From: an uncultured Lachnospiraceae bacterium
GTDB lineage: Bacteria; Bacillota; Clostridia; Lachnospirales; Lachnospiraceae
DNA: 64,000 bases
Direction: 5' to 3'
Assembly (NCBI GenBank): GCA_944380605.1
Contig: CALWIA010000006.1
Span: 1 to 64,000, forward strand
In this document: positions 28,601 to 37,489 of the stretch, piece by piece
Numbering within the stretch: the stretch's first letter is position 1
Layout of the letters: each line of letters opens with the position of its first letter
The notes under the pieces: generated by a model
Seen by the model: the letters and a program-made list of their open reading frames with translations, nothing else
Told to the model about the DNA's origin: nothing
Databases searched by the model: none
Made by a program: the position numbers and the translations under genes

Positions 28601-29396
28601 AATCCCCGGTTCCGGCCCGCAGCCGGCGGATCATCTCCAGATCCTGCGCTATGGCCGGCAGATAGCAGGCCGGCCCTCCGTCCTCCCGGCAGATTTCCGC
28701 CGCCGCCTCCATCTGTTCTTCCAGTTCTCCCAGCTGCCGCCTGGCATCCGCCAGCAGAAAGGCCATCCAACGGGTCTGTTCCAGGTCTCCTTCTTCCTCC
28801 TGGTCCAGTTCCCGGCGGCAGTCCTCAAACCACCCTTCCGGAAAGGGATGGCTTCTGGCAAAAGCATGCACCTGCAGGATCCGCTCCTCGATTCCGGCGT
28901 CGGATTTGCCGGAGGCGAAGGTCTCCACAAACCGCAGGAATCCCGGATCCGCCGCTTCATAATGCTCTTCCAGCAGCTGCTCCATCACGTCTCCCTGCAG
29001 CAGCACCAGTTCTCCCTCGTCGCCAATGCGGAAAGCCGGATCCAGATCCAAGCTGCCGAAATGCTCCCGGATCAAATTCAGGCAGAAGCTGTCGATGGTG
29101 GTGATCTGCGCATAGGGCACCAGCGCCGCCTGCACCTGCAGATGGGGATCTTCCGGCCGTTCCTCCAGCCGCTTTTCAATGGCCTTGAAAATCCGTTCCC
29201 GCATTTCCGCCGCGGCGGCATTGGTAAAAGTCATCACCAGCAGCTGGTCCAGATCCGCCGGATCCGGCGCGTCGGTAATCAGCCGCAGGATCCGTTCCAC
29301 CAGCACCGCGGTTTTTCCGCTGCCGGCAGCGGCGGACACCAGCAGATTCCGATTGCGGGTCTCGATCACCTGTTTCTGTTTTTCCGTCCAGTTCAC
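25680..29396 (-). CDS. addA: ATP-dependent helicase/nuclease subunit A
   Basis: 1238 residues. UvrD-family helicase with Walker A SAAAGSGKTA (residues 21-30), VDEYQDSN (motif II) and AMTRAKEKL, followed by a C-terminal RecB-type nuclease domain (LVLVDYKTDRA) with the catalytic Asp/Lys. With AddB it processes double-strand breaks to Chi-regulated 3' ends for RecA. Its ATG overlaps the addB stop (29393-29396), so the two are made together. Confidence 0.96.
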   Translation of the reverse strand: MNWTEKQKQVIETRNRNLLVSAAAGSGKTAVLVERILRLITDAPDPADLDQLLVMTFTNAAAAEMRERIFKAIEKRLEERPEDPHLQVQAALVPYAQITTIDSFCLNLIREHFGSLDLDPAFRIGDEGELVLLQGDVMEQLLEEHYEAADPGFLRFVETFASGKSDAGIEERILQVHAFARSHPFPEGWFEDCRRELDQEEEGDLEQTRWMAFLLADARRQLGELEEQMEAAAEICREDGGPACYLPAIAQDLEMIRRLRAGTGDYRSFLQELEAASFGRLAAARSKDIVPEKKEAAGRIRERAKKTVTALKELYGLGEPEQIRRDLKTSAEAVRCLLDLAEEFDRRYQEAKKDKNLVDFGDLEHCALRVLARRENGRLVFTETADQLSRQYREILVDEYQDSNYVQETLIQSLSGERFGRPDVFMVGDVKQSIYRFRLARPELFMEKYHTYTAEESGSQKIELRQNFRSRPEVLESVNYLFYQIMTEGLGNVDYTEDAALYPGAVFPSREDPEGDDSCRTELILMDTGKQALGALDEEAYDYTSREMEARAAAARIRQLVDPEAGLPVWDGAAGKYRKAEYGDIVILLRSVSGWSEAFINVLTQEGIPAMAETGTGYFDTVEVETVLAMLAVTDNPMQDIPLAAVLKSPAAGVTEEELAWMMAAWKRRAEKGEDRGVYAAFRWLLETEEEIRGIAPGLKDKLRAFDRQLQRFRRAAAVLPVHELLQRIYEETGYYDYVSAMPAGETRRANLDMLLEKASAYEKTSYKGLFQFIRYIHKLKKYETDFGEASAAGRYGSMVRIMSVHKSKGLEFPIVVLAGLGKGFNRQDVRGKILLDPDLGIAADSVDLELRVKAPTLKKQALRRKMELDSLGEELRVLYVAMTRAKEKLILVGTDRSLEKKLEKWGGEPSWGTRQIPCTVLASAGSFLDWILMAAPWKSGRFQIQQVSAEELVGEAVIRRVQTDGSLEALRQLDLGRTYDEAVKTALDGCFGYRYPHQADIDLHTVISVSERKKAGQEAEGVRQMGPAPETESLGEGTEETAVSGSRQEDRKTRQEAMERAARRGSAYHRALELLDFGKAESLEQLEEQLCRMEEENRMTPEARQLIRPEVLLRFTSSQLGRRMAKAQQAGKLWRERQFVIGVPARQLSLADSGERVLIQGVIDAYLEEEGGLVLVDYKTDRAAPGQEAVLIERYRVQLEDYRMALEQMTGKPVKEQILYSLSLQKAIAVPQAGGSA

Positions 29397-32300
29397 TGCC
29401 GGTCCTCCTCTCCCCGGGTTTTTCCGGTCTCTTCCCCGTTCTCCTCTCCGCCGCCCATGCGCTCCCAGACCTCTTCCGGCTTCAGGGGGGCAAAGCGCCG
29501 GTACCGGTATCCGGCGATACGGGAATCAAATCCGCAGACGCTGTGATAGGGACAGTAATCGCAGGCGCTGCGGCTGCCGTTTTTGTACGGCTGCGGCCGG
29601 GTATCCCCCGACAGAATCCGGATGCCTCCGTTTTTCATCGCCGTCCGCACGTATTCTCTCAGAATTTCAAACTGCCGGCTGCTGGCGGCAGAAGAATATC
29701 TGGCCACCAGTTCTCCGTCTTTTACCGATACGGGAATCACATCCGACTTCTGGCGGATTTCCCGGTCCAGATGCCGCACCGCTTCCGGATCCCGGTTGAC
29801 CAGCCCGCTCATCCGCAGCTGTTTTAAAATCTCCCGCTCCACGTCTTCCGGTTCCCGGACTTCCTCCCGGTCCGCCACCGGGTCTTTGATGTTGTAGTAA
29901 AAAATCCCCGCCGGCACCACATTGCGGCCCGGAAATTCCCGCTCCTTCAGTTCCATCACCGCGTCCAGGTACACCACCAGCTGCAGCTGCAGCCCGTAGT
30001 ACACCGCCGCCAGGTCAAACCCGGCGGAACCGGATTTGTAGTCGATGATTTTGATGTAGACGTTCGGCCCATCCTCGCACTGGTCCAGCCGGTCGATCCG
30101 GCCCTGCAGCCAGAGCCGCTCGTCCTCGGAAAGCCGGATTTTCATGGCCTTCAGATTGTCTATGGCAGAAAAGGACACCTCAAAGCCCGCCGGCACAAAG
30201 TCCCCCCGCTCCAGCTGCTTTGCCAGCGCCCACATGGTGCGGTCCGTCATGCGGCTGATCCGGGTAATCAGATACCGGTTTCTGGCGCTGCTCTGGAACA
30301 CGGTGCTGGTGTAGGCGTCGGTCACCTGCTCCACGCACGTCTGCACCAGCCGCCGCCGTTCCTCCTCCGTCAGCTCCGTCAGCTGCCGGTTCTGCTGCCG
30401 CAGCGTTTCAAAACAGGCGTCGATGGCGCCGTGAAACAGATTGCCCATATCCGCCGCGCCTACCTCGTACTCCTGCCGCTCCATAAGTTCCAGTCCGTAG
30501 CGGAGAAAATGGGCGCAGGCGCAGGAGGCGAACTGTTCCAGCCGGGTCACGCTGCCCTGCAGCGTGGTGCCGTACAGCGCCCGGGCCGCCGCCCTTCCGA
30601 TCCCTTTTTCCTGTCCGGAATAAAAAGCCGCTTCCCGCAGGGCTTTAAGCAGCGCCGCCGATTCCGGATCCGACGAAAACCGCCGGTACACTTCCAGAAA
30701 TTCCGCCGTTTCTTCTCCTTCCCGCCACTCTCGCAGTCCCTGGATCAGCCGTTCCTTCCCCTCCTGCCGGGAGCCGATCCGCCCCGGCACTCTGCCCGCT
30801 TCTTCCATACCCAGATCCGGGAAAATCCGGCGGATTTCGGAAAACAGGCTGGAAGGACGCCGGGTCTTCCCCGCCTGGTCAAAGGATACGCAGGACAGCG
30901 CCAGCATCCGGGAGGGCCTGGCCAGCATCAGATACAGATAATACCGCTGCAGGAATCCATCCTCCCTGGCCGTAGGCGCCAGTTCCACCCCCTGCTTCTG
31001 AAACGCCTGCCGTTCCAGATCGGTCAGAAGGCTTCCCCCTTCTTTCCGGGAAGGCACCGACCCTTCATTGACCCCCAGAAACAAAAGCACCTGGATCCGG
31101 CCCAGCCGGGTTCGGGTCAGGTCTCCCACCACCACGCGGTCCACCGTGGCCGGAATCACGCCCACCTGAATTTCCTCAAATCCCGCGTCCAGAATCTCCT
31201 CGTACTCTTTCAGGGACACCGTCTCTTCTCCCAGCAGTTCTTCCACCCGGTCAAACAGTTCCATGACCCGGTCCCACACCTGGCCGTATTCGTCTGCCAG
31301 GCTGTATTCCCCGGCCGCTTCCAGCTCTTCCTGAAGGACCTTCAGCTTTTCCGCCACGTTCCAGTCTGCCAGGCACTGCTTCAGCGCTTCCGTCATGGAA
31401 GCGGCGGTACGCTCCTTTTCCCGCAGCGCCGCCCGCAGCCGTCCCATGGGAACCGTCAGCTGTTCCCGCAGCCCGTTGAGCCGGTCCAGATTCAGGCCGC
31501 CTCCGCCCCGGTACGTCCGTTCCCACTGGCTGTCCCATCGGTGAAATCCCCGGATGCCCATGGCCAGCACATAATTTTCCATCCGGTCGGTTTCCTCCGG
31601 ATCCTCCGACGCCAGTCCGGTTTTCAGGAAGCGGAAGGTGCTTTCATAGTCAAAGTCCCGCCGCACCATCTCCAGCGCCGAGCGGATAAATTCCACCATG
31701 GCGTTTTCCAGAATGCTCCGTTTGTCGTCCAGAAAGCACGGAATGCCTTCCGCCCGGAACCGGCTGACAATCTCGCTGCGGCAGGAAGGCAGATCTCCCG
31801 CCAGCACGGCGATTTCCCGGTAGCGCACGCCCTCTTCCTGCACCAGCTGATGAATCAGGGACGCCGCGGCCGCCGCTTCCTCTGCCGGATTTGCCGCCTG
31901 CAGCAGCCGGATCTGCCCGGCGGCCGGTACGGCGGAGGTCCGCTCATAACGGTACAGGCACCGTTCCAGTTCTCCCAGCGCCGGGCTGTCCTGAAACCGG
32001 GGCAGCGGATTTTCTTCCAGCACCAGATCCTTCTTCTTTTCGGTTCCCGTCTCCCTGGCCAGCTGCTCCAGCTTTCCGTACATCTGCTTGCCCATGTAAA
32101 ACAGGTTCTGTATTTCCCGGTTCTCATAAGGAGACTGCGCCGGGTCCAGCGAAATGGTCACGATCACCTGTCTGGCACAGCGCATCATCTGTTCCAGCAG
32201 CCGGTACTGCACCGGCGTAAAACCGGTATAGCCGTCCAGGGCGATGACGCTGCTGCGGATCCGTTCCGAGCGGGGCAGCACGCGGCAGAGCACGTCCAAA

Positions 32301-32833
32301 ATCTCCTCATCGGTGATATACCGTTCTTCGGTCTCCTGCCGGAAGGCCTGGTACAGCACCTCCAGATCCTTCAGCTTTTCTCCCAGCAGCAAAGACGCCG
32401 TCTGCCGCACCGCCTCCAGCTGCTCCGGCCCCACTCCGTACTGGTAAAACTCCGACAGCATGGATTTCAGCCGGCCGATAAACCCCGGCCGGTTTAAATG
32501 CGCCCCGTAAACAGACAGCTGAGACCGGCAGCGGGAAGCCGCCCTGCGCAGCACCATGGATTTTCCCATGTCGTCCAGCACCGCCGGGTGCTGCGCCGCC
32601 GTCTCTTCAAAGATCCGATGGGCCAGCCGGCGGAAGCTGAGAATGTCGATGTTCATGGTGCCGTGTCTGGGGTGCAGGGACACGATCTGCTTCTGCGTCT
32701 CCATGGCAAACTGCTCCGGCACCAGGACAAAGTAATTGGTCTCCGGCGACGCCATCGACGCCTGGATCACGCGGCTGTACAGTTCTGTGGTTTTTCCGGA
32801 GCCGGAACGGCCCAGAATCAGCTGCAGGGACAT
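29393..32833 (-). CDS. addB: ATP-dependent helicase/nuclease subunit B
   Basis: 1146 residues. Walker A ILGRSGSGKTTEL is at residues 5-17 of the chosen start. The C-terminal nuclease domain has LYIKIIDYKSG-like catalytic residues (KIIDYKSG) and the Cys cluster CDYCPYHSVC that, with an upstream Cys, holds a 4Fe-4S cluster in AddB. The ATG at 32833 is preceded by GGAGGT at 8 nt; the longer frame from 32884 has no RBS. Divergent from the membrane protein gene at 32937. Confidence 0.95.
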   Translation of the reverse strand: MSLQLILGRSGSGKTTELYSRVIQASMASPETNYFVLVPEQFAMETQKQIVSLHPRHGTMNIDILSFRRLAHRIFEETAAQHPAVLDDMGKSMVLRRAASRCRSQLSVYGAHLNRPGFIGRLKSMLSEFYQYGVGPEQLEAVRQTASLLLGEKLKDLEVLYQAFRQETEERYITDEEILDVLCRVLPRSERIRSSVIALDGYTGFTPVQYRLLEQMMRCARQVIVTISLDPAQSPYENREIQNLFYMGKQMYGKLEQLARETGTEKKKDLVLEENPLPRFQDSPALGELERCLYRYERTSAVPAAGQIRLLQAANPAEEAAAAASLIHQLVQEEGVRYREIAVLAGDLPSCRSEIVSRFRAEGIPCFLDDKRSILENAMVEFIRSALEMVRRDFDYESTFRFLKTGLASEDPEETDRMENYVLAMGIRGFHRWDSQWERTYRGGGGLNLDRLNGLREQLTVPMGRLRAALREKERTAASMTEALKQCLADWNVAEKLKVLQEELEAAGEYSLADEYGQVWDRVMELFDRVEELLGEETVSLKEYEEILDAGFEEIQVGVIPATVDRVVVGDLTRTRLGRIQVLLFLGVNEGSVPSRKEGGSLLTDLERQAFQKQGVELAPTAREDGFLQRYYLYLMLARPSRMLALSCVSFDQAGKTRRPSSLFSEIRRIFPDLGMEEAGRVPGRIGSRQEGKERLIQGLREWREGEETAEFLEVYRRFSSDPESAALLKALREAAFYSGQEKGIGRAAARALYGTTLQGSVTRLEQFASCACAHFLRYGLELMERQEYEVGAADMGNLFHGAIDACFETLRQQNRQLTELTEEERRRLVQTCVEQVTDAYTSTVFQSSARNRYLITRISRMTDRTMWALAKQLERGDFVPAGFEVSFSAIDNLKAMKIRLSEDERLWLQGRIDRLDQCEDGPNVYIKIIDYKSGSAGFDLAAVYYGLQLQLVVYLDAVMELKEREFPGRNVVPAGIFYYNIKDPVADREEVREPEDVEREILKQLRMSGLVNRDPEAVRHLDREIRQKSDVIPVSVKDGELVARYSSAASSRQFEILREYVRTAMKNGGIRILSGDTRPQPYKNGSRSACDYCPYHSVCGFDSRIAGYRYRRFAPLKPEEVWERMGGGEENGEETGKTRGEEDRQ

Positions 32834-32906
32834 ATGGCAATACCTCCTCTTTCTGTTTCCTGATGATACCACGAACCGCGGCATATTTCAAACGGCAGGC
32901 TCATAT

Positions 32907-32926
32907 TCTGTACAAATGATCTGTAC
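32907..32926. repeat. TCTGTAC direct repeat upstream of the membrane protein gene
   Basis: TCTGTAC occurs at 32907-32913 and again at 32920-32926, 13 nt apart, between the divergent addB and 32937 genes and just before the latter's ATG. Such spacing (about 1.2 helical turns) could be an operator, but chance cannot be excluded. Confidence 0.3.
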
Positions 32927-32936
32927 GGGGTCTGTC

Positions 32937-33374
32937 ATGAGTTCCAAAACAAAAATTGTGGTGCTCCGGATGAAAGAACTGATCTATACGGCGGTATTTA
33001 TCGGCATGGCCGCGCTGTTAGCCATCCTGCTTTTTATCATGTTCCGTTCCGGAAAAGATACAGGAGAAGCCGCGCGGGAAACCCTCTATACCCCCGGCGT
33101 CTATACGGCGTCTCTCACCGTAGGCGGCCGGAACGTCAACGTGGAAGTGGCTGTGGACAGCCAGAGCATTCAGTCGGTGGACTTTGTCTCCCTGGACGAA
33201 GCGGTTGCCACCATGTACCCTCTGATGCAGCCGGCCATGGCCGGTCTGGAGGAGCAGATTCTGCAGAAGCAGTCTCTGGAAGAGGTGACCTATTCCGACG
33301 AAACCCGGTATACGTCCCAGGCCCTTTTAGGCGCCATCGAAACCGCCCTGCAAAAGGCAAAAAACGCCCGGTGA
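32937..33374 (+). CDS. Small membrane-anchored protein, FMN-binding-like extracellular domain
   Basis: 145 residues. One N-terminal transmembrane helix (~18-39, LIYTAVFIGMAALLAILLFI) is followed by an outside domain of ~95 residues (YTPGVYTASLTVGGRNVNV, VATMYPLMQPAM, YTSQALLGAIETAL). This resembles short FMN-binding-like proteins of Lachnospiraceae, but no flavin-attachment motif is clear. The start MSSKTK is chosen at the junction after the intergenic region; no strong RBS is seen, and MKELIY (residue 15) is an alternative. Confidence 0.7.
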   Translation: MSSKTKIVVLRMKELIYTAVFIGMAALLAILLFIMFRSGKDTGEAARETLYTPGVYTASLTVGGRNVNVEVAVDSQSIQSVDFVSLDEAVATMYPLMQPAMAGLEEQILQKQSLEEVTYSDETRYTSQALLGAIETALQKAKNAR

Positions 33375-33380
33375 TTTCGG

Positions 33381-33409
33381 TTGTATTCTTGCCATGGCTG
33401 TGATATAGT
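33381..33409 (+). promoter_or_regulatory. Probable promoter for the MATE gene
   Basis: TTGTAT (33381-33386), 17-bp spacer, TATAGT (33404-33409), about 60 nt before the ATG at 33469. The -35 is poor, the -10 good. Confidence 0.5.
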
Positions 33410-33468
33410 TCAGGTAGGAGCGCAATATACCAAAGACGGTACTACATTACGAATGAGGGGTCGATATC

Positions 33469-34857
33469 ATGAGTTCCGCGTCAAAAGAAACCACAGAAAA
33501 TGCCATGATGAAAAATCAGATTACAGAAGGAGTGATCTGGCAGCAGCTTCTTCTGTTTTTCTTTCCGATTCTGTTCGGAACCTTTTTCCAGCAGCTGTAC
33601 AACACGGTGGACGCCATCGTGGTGGGCCGCTTTGTAGGAAAGGAAGCTCTGGCTGCCGTAGGAGGGCCTACCAGCACCATTATCAATCTTCTGGTAGGCT
33701 TTTTCACCGGCCTGGCCTCCGGCGCCACGGTGATCATCTCCCAGTTTTACGGGGCCAAGCGGGCCGACAAGGTGGGATTCGCCGTCCACACCTCCATCGC
33801 CTTTTCCATCGTCTGCGGCGGCGTCATCATGCTCATCGGCTTTGCGGGAGCGCCCTGGGCGCTGCGGGCCATGGGCACGCCTGCCGACATTATGGACTAT
33901 TCCGTCACCTATATGCGCATCTACTTCCTGGGCACCATCCCCAACCTGATCTACAACATGGGATCCGGTATTCTGCGGGCGGTAGGCGACTCCAAGCGGC
34001 CGCTGTACTTCCTGATTGCCGGCTGTCTGACCAATATCGTGCTGGACATCCTCTTCGTGGTCGGGTTCCACATGAGCGTGGCCGGCGCCGCCTGGGCCAC
34101 CATCATGTCCCAGACCGTCAGCGCGGTATTCGTGCTGTTTGTACTGACGCGGACCAAGGAAATCTACCGGCTGTTCTTCTCCAAGATCCGTCTGGACGGA
34201 CGGATGCTGAAGCGGATCATCCGCATCGGCCTGCCGGCGGGACTGCAGTCCGTGATGTATTCTTCGTCCAACCTGATTATCCAGTCCAGCGTCAACAGCC
34301 TGGGCACCGATACCGTAGCTGCCTGGACGGCCTACGGCAAGATCGACGTGCTCTTCTGGATGATCATCAACGCCCTGGGCATCTCCATTACCACCTTCGT
34401 GGGACAGAACTACGGAGCCGGCAAATGGGACCGGGTCCGCAAGGGCGTCCGGGTCTGCCTGGGAATCAGCTTCGGCGTCACCCTGTTTTTGACCGCGGTG
34501 CTGTTCAACTTCGGCATTTACATTTTCCAGATCTTTACCGACGACGCAGCGGTGCTGGCCATTGGATCGGAGATCCTGCATTTCCTGGTTCCGTCCTTTG
34601 TCACCTACGTGGTCATCGAGATCTACTCCGGCGCCCTGCGCGGCATGGGGGATTCCTGGCTTCCCATGCTGATTACCATGTTCGGCGTCTGCGCCCTGCG
34701 GGTGCTCTGGATTCTCATCGCCGTGCCCATCCACCGGGACATCACCACCGTGGTGTTCAGCTACCCGCTGACCTGGAGCGTGACCACCGTTCTGTTTTTG
34801 ATTTACTATCACCGGTTCGGGCCCATGCGGCATAAACCGCGAACCCCGAAGCCGTGA
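33469..34857 (+). CDS. MATE-family efflux transporter
   Basis: 462 residues with ~12 predicted transmembrane helices in two repeats. Begins with the family-typical QLYNTVDAIVVGRFVGKEALAAVG; the second half repeats the pattern (SVNSLGTDTVAAWTAYGKID). Cation-coupled export of drugs or metabolites across the cytoplasmic membrane; the substrate is not predictable. RBS GAGGGG lies 8 nt upstream. Followed after 14 nt by a small gene in the same direction. Confidence 0.93.
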   Translation: MSSASKETTENAMMKNQITEGVIWQQLLLFFFPILFGTFFQQLYNTVDAIVVGRFVGKEALAAVGGPTSTIINLLVGFFTGLASGATVIISQFYGAKRADKVGFAVHTSIAFSIVCGGVIMLIGFAGAPWALRAMGTPADIMDYSVTYMRIYFLGTIPNLIYNMGSGILRAVGDSKRPLYFLIAGCLTNIVLDILFVVGFHMSVAGAAWATIMSQTVSAVFVLFVLTRTKEIYRLFFSKIRLDGRMLKRIIRIGLPAGLQSVMYSSSNLIIQSSVNSLGTDTVAAWTAYGKIDVLFWMIINALGISITTFVGQNYGAGKWDRVRKGVRVCLGISFGVTLFLTAVLFNFGIYIFQIFTDDAAVLAIGSEILHFLVPSFVTYVVIEIYSGALRGMGDSWLPMLITMFGVCALRVLWILIAVPIHRDITTVVFSYPLTWSVTTVLFLIYYHRFGPMRHKPRTPKP

Positions 34858-34871
34858 AAGGAGAGATTGTT

Positions 34872-35108
34872 ATGAAAATTCCTGCCCATGTCAATATTGA
34901 GGCGTTTCTGCGCATGATCGATTCCTGCGCCGGCACGGTGGAGCTGGTTTCCACCGAAGGCGACTGCCTGAACTTAAAGTCCAAGCTGTGCCAGTACATC
35001 TCCATTCCAGCCATCCTGTCCAGCGACTATTCCAGAGAGCTGGAACTGGTTTTTGAAAAACCGGAGGATGAGGAAACAGCCGCCGCGTTTTTTAAGACTC
35101 AGGTCTGA
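34872..35108 (+). CDS. Small protein, possible degenerate HPr-like fold
   Basis: 78 residues, no signal or membrane segment. AAGGAGAG six bases before ATG 34872 sets the start. The order of elements (helix AFLRMIDSCAG, strand VELVS, LNLKSKLCQYISI, strand ELELVFEK, helix EETAAAFF) parallels short HPr-like proteins of Clostridia, in which DAKSIMGIF is the Ser46 loop; here the loop reads LKSKLCQY. There is no His15 equivalent. The last 10 nt overlap the 3' end of the convergent AI-2E-type gene. Fold assignment is inference only. Confidence 0.6.
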   Translation: MKIPAHVNIEAFLRMIDSCAGTVELVSTEGDCLNLKSKLCQYISIPAILSSDYSRELELVFEKPEDEETAAAFFKTQV

Positions 35109-36301
35109 GGACCTTTCGTGCCTGCCGGCCCTTTCGGGGCCGGCGTTTTTTTATCCGGAACGCCCTTTTTTCCGGAAGGCCGGGCCGCCTGCCGGGAAAG
35201 TCTCGCGCGCACCGCCTCCCGCAGAAGCGTATACAGCACCGAACACAGCGGGATAAAAATCAGCATGCCCACGATGCCCATGGCGTTGCCGCCGATGGTC
35301 ACCGCCACCAGCACCCAGATGGACGGCAGGCCCACCGAGCCTCCCACCACATGGGGATAGATCAGGTTGCCTTCCAGCTGCTGCAGCACGAAGAATACCA
35401 CCACAAATACCAGCGCGTCCATGGGGCTGACCACCAGCATCAGAAACGCGCCGATGACGCAGCCGATAAACGCTCCGAAAATGGGAATCAGCGCGGTAAA
35501 GGCGATCAGCACGCCGATCAGCAGCGCGTAGGGCAGCCGCAGCACCGACAGGGTGATGAAAAACATGGTGCCCAGAATCACCGCCTCCAGGCACTGGCCC
35601 GTCAGGAAGCTGGAAAATGTCCGTTCCGACAGGGACGCCACTTCAAAGATTTTTCCGCAGGCCTGCTCCGGAAGGAAGGCCTGCAGCAGGTGCTTTACCT
35701 GCCGGCACAGCGTCTCTTTCTGCAGCAGGATATAAAGGGCGAACACGAATCCGATAAAGAAGTTCATCATGCCGTTGATCACGGATACGACAATGTTCCA
35801 GGTGGAAGACAGCATGGTCCTGGCCGATTCCGACAGGAAAGCCACCGCGTTTCTGCCGATCTGGTCCCAGTCCAGTTCTATGGTCTGCAGGTACACCGCC
35901 GCGTCCGGATACTGAATAAACAGATCCTCCGCCTGCTTCTGGATCCGCTCAAAGAACGCCGGCAGGCTGCTCTGCAGAGAAACCAGGGTCCGCACCAGTT
36001 CCGGCATTACCACAAAGATCACCAGCAGCAAAATCCCGGCTACCAGCAGAATGGACAGCGCCAGGCTCAGCGGCCGTTTCCAGCGTCCCGGCCGTCCCGG
36101 CCGGATATGGCGTTCCATTCCCCGCATGGGCACGTTGAGAATAAAGGCGATGGCGGCGCCCATCAAAAACGGGAAGATCAGGCCCACGCCTCTGCCAAGA
36201 ATCTCCAGTACCTTTTCATATTTCATCACCACGGCCGCCGCCAGAATGGCAAACAGGATCAGCTGCCGCAGCTTCCGCATGGTATTTTTATCCAGTTCCA
36301 T
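35099..36301 (-). CDS. AI-2E-family permease
   Basis: 400 residues, ~8 predicted transmembrane helices, with the family pattern of two N-terminal helices, a long loop (~100-150) and the conserved C-terminal block (GVLIAFTALIPIFGAFIGCVIGA, GNLIYPHVVGGSVGLPSIWVL). Despite the name, members export or import varied small molecules. The last ~45 residues are a Lys/Pro-rich cytoplasmic tail whose DNA also contains the terminator of the opposite gene. The RBS GGAGGGG overlaps the end of the upstream AlaX-type gene (3-nt gap). Confidence 0.92.
   Translation of the reverse strand: MELDKNTMRKLRQLILFAILAAAVVMKYEKVLEILGRGVGLIFPFLMGAAIAFILNVPMRGMERHIRPGRPGRWKRPLSLALSILLVAGILLLVIFVVMPELVRTLVSLQSSLPAFFERIQKQAEDLFIQYPDAAVYLQTIELDWDQIGRNAVAFLSESARTMLSSTWNIVVSVINGMMNFFIGFVFALYILLQKETLCRQVKHLLQAFLPEQACGKIFEVASLSERTFSSFLTGQCLEAVILGTMFFITLSVLRLPYALLIGVLIAFTALIPIFGAFIGCVIGAFLMLVVSPMDALVFVVVFFVLQQLEGNLIYPHVVGGSVGLPSIWVLVAVTIGGNAMGIVGMLIFIPLCSVLYTLLREAVRARLSRQAARPSGKKGVPDKKTPAPKGPAGTKGPQT
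35124..35152 (+). terminator. Terminator for the MATE/small-protein transcript, inside the opposite CDS
   Basis: GCCGGCCC (35124-35131) pairs perfectly with GGGCCGGC (35137-35144) around a 5-nt loop and is followed by TTTTTTT (35146-35152). It lies within the coding region of the convergent AI-2E permease, under its C-terminal tail. Confidence 0.85.
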
Positions 36302-36304
36302 CGC

Positions 36305-37489
36305 TTATCCCCTCCACATTCCGTCCTGAAAATGGCGGCGGATCTCCTGGGCGTCCGCCTCAAAACTCCCCTGGGTCATCTGGGCGCTGCCGCCGCCCCG
36401 GCCCTGCAGCACTTTGCAGAGCGCCTGATTGGCGGGCCGCACGTCTTCTTGCAGGCTGCCCAGGGCGTACTTCCAGTTCGTTCCTTCACCTGAACACACC
36501 AGCACCAGGCCGCCTTTGTGCTGCTCCGTCAGCATGGTGCAGTACCGCCGCAGCTGCACCGGCGTCAGCCCCTCTTCCAACACCAGCAGATCCGCACTGC
36601 TTTCCGGCAGCGTATCCGCCTTCAGCTGGAGGTATTTGAGAAACAGCTGCTGAAAGCGTCCTTCTCCCTCTCCCTGGCTCTGCTTCAGCCGCTCCACCGC
36701 CTCCGCCGCTTCCTCCGGCTTGGCCGACAGCAGCACGGAAATCCGGCTCAGCTGCCGCTGTCCGCGGTTATAATCCTGCAGCGCCCTGCCGCCGCACAGC
36801 AGCGACAGGCGGACGCCGCCTTTGTAATGCATCAGGCCGGTGACCTTGATCATGCCGATCTCTCCGGTGCGCCCCACGTGGGTGCCGCAGCAGGCGCAGC
36901 AGTCCGCGCCGGGCACCTCGGTCATCCGCACCGGCCCTTCCAGCTGATCCAGTTCCTTTTTGCTGCGGTACTCCAGCGTTTCCAGTTCCTCCGGCAACGG
37001 ATACCAGACCCGCACCGGCACATTTTCCCAGATCTTCTGATTGGCCTCCCGCTCCAGCTGCTCCGCTTCTTCCAGGGTCAGCAGACCGTTAAAGTCCACC
37101 GTCACCTCTTCCCGGCCCATGTGGAACCCTACGTTGTCATAGCCGAAGCGCCGGTGCACCAGTCCGGAAAACAGATGCTCTCCCGTGTGGTGCTGCATAT
37201 GGGAAAACCGCCGGTCCCAGTCCAGTACCTGCACCGCCTGGCTGCCCGGCTCCAGCGGACGGTCCAGGGTGCAGACCACCTGGCCTTCCCGCTGATGGGC
37301 TTCCAGCACCCGGGCCTCTCCCGCCGTGCCTGTATCGCTGGGCTGTCCGCCGCCTTCCGGATAAAACAGCACCCGGTCAAAGGCCGCTTCATATACGGTT
37401 TTTCCCTGTTTCTGCGCCGGACGGCACCACAGCACCGTTCCTTCGCAGCTTCTGCAGTAAGGGTCTTTGTCATATACGCGTTCTTCCAT
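36305..37489 (-). CDS. Alanyl-tRNA editing protein (AlaX-like)
   Basis: 394 residues. Freestanding homologue of the AlaRS editing domain. The zinc ligands are visible as HTGEH (HxxxH) and a CGTH site (C-x2-H) in CCACCGTHVGRTGEIG. The C-terminal region carries a DHHA1-type glycine-rich end (GRGGGSAQMTQGSFEA), as in longer AlaX forms. Removes Ser or Gly mischarged on tRNA-Ala. The start at 37489 (MEERVYD) is preferred over the upstream TTG-like extension; AGAGG is 9 nt upstream. Confidence 0.88.
   Translation of the reverse strand: MEERVYDKDPYCRSCEGTVLWCRPAQKQGKTVYEAAFDRVLFYPEGGGQPSDTGTAGEARVLEAHQREGQVVCTLDRPLEPGSQAVQVLDWDRRFSHMQHHTGEHLFSGLVHRRFGYDNVGFHMGREEVTVDFNGLLTLEEAEQLEREANQKIWENVPVRVWYPLPEELETLEYRSKKELDQLEGPVRMTEVPGADCCACCGTHVGRTGEIGMIKVTGLMHYKGGVRLSLLCGGRALQDYNRGQRQLSRISVLLSAKPEEAAEAVERLKQSQGEGEGRFQQLFLKYLQLKADTLPESSADLLVLEEGLTPVQLRRYCTMLTEQHKGGLVLVCSGEGTNWKYALGSLQEDVRPANQALCKVLQGRGGGSAQMTQGSFEADAQEIRRHFQDGMWRG

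Noticed and set aside
30431..32497. A 688-codon open frame on the plus strand
   Set aside because: Antisense to addB, whose domains are intact.
33481..34833. A 450-codon open frame on the minus strand
   Set aside because: Antisense to the MATE exporter; product is His/Asp/Gly-rich without hydrophobic or domain structure.
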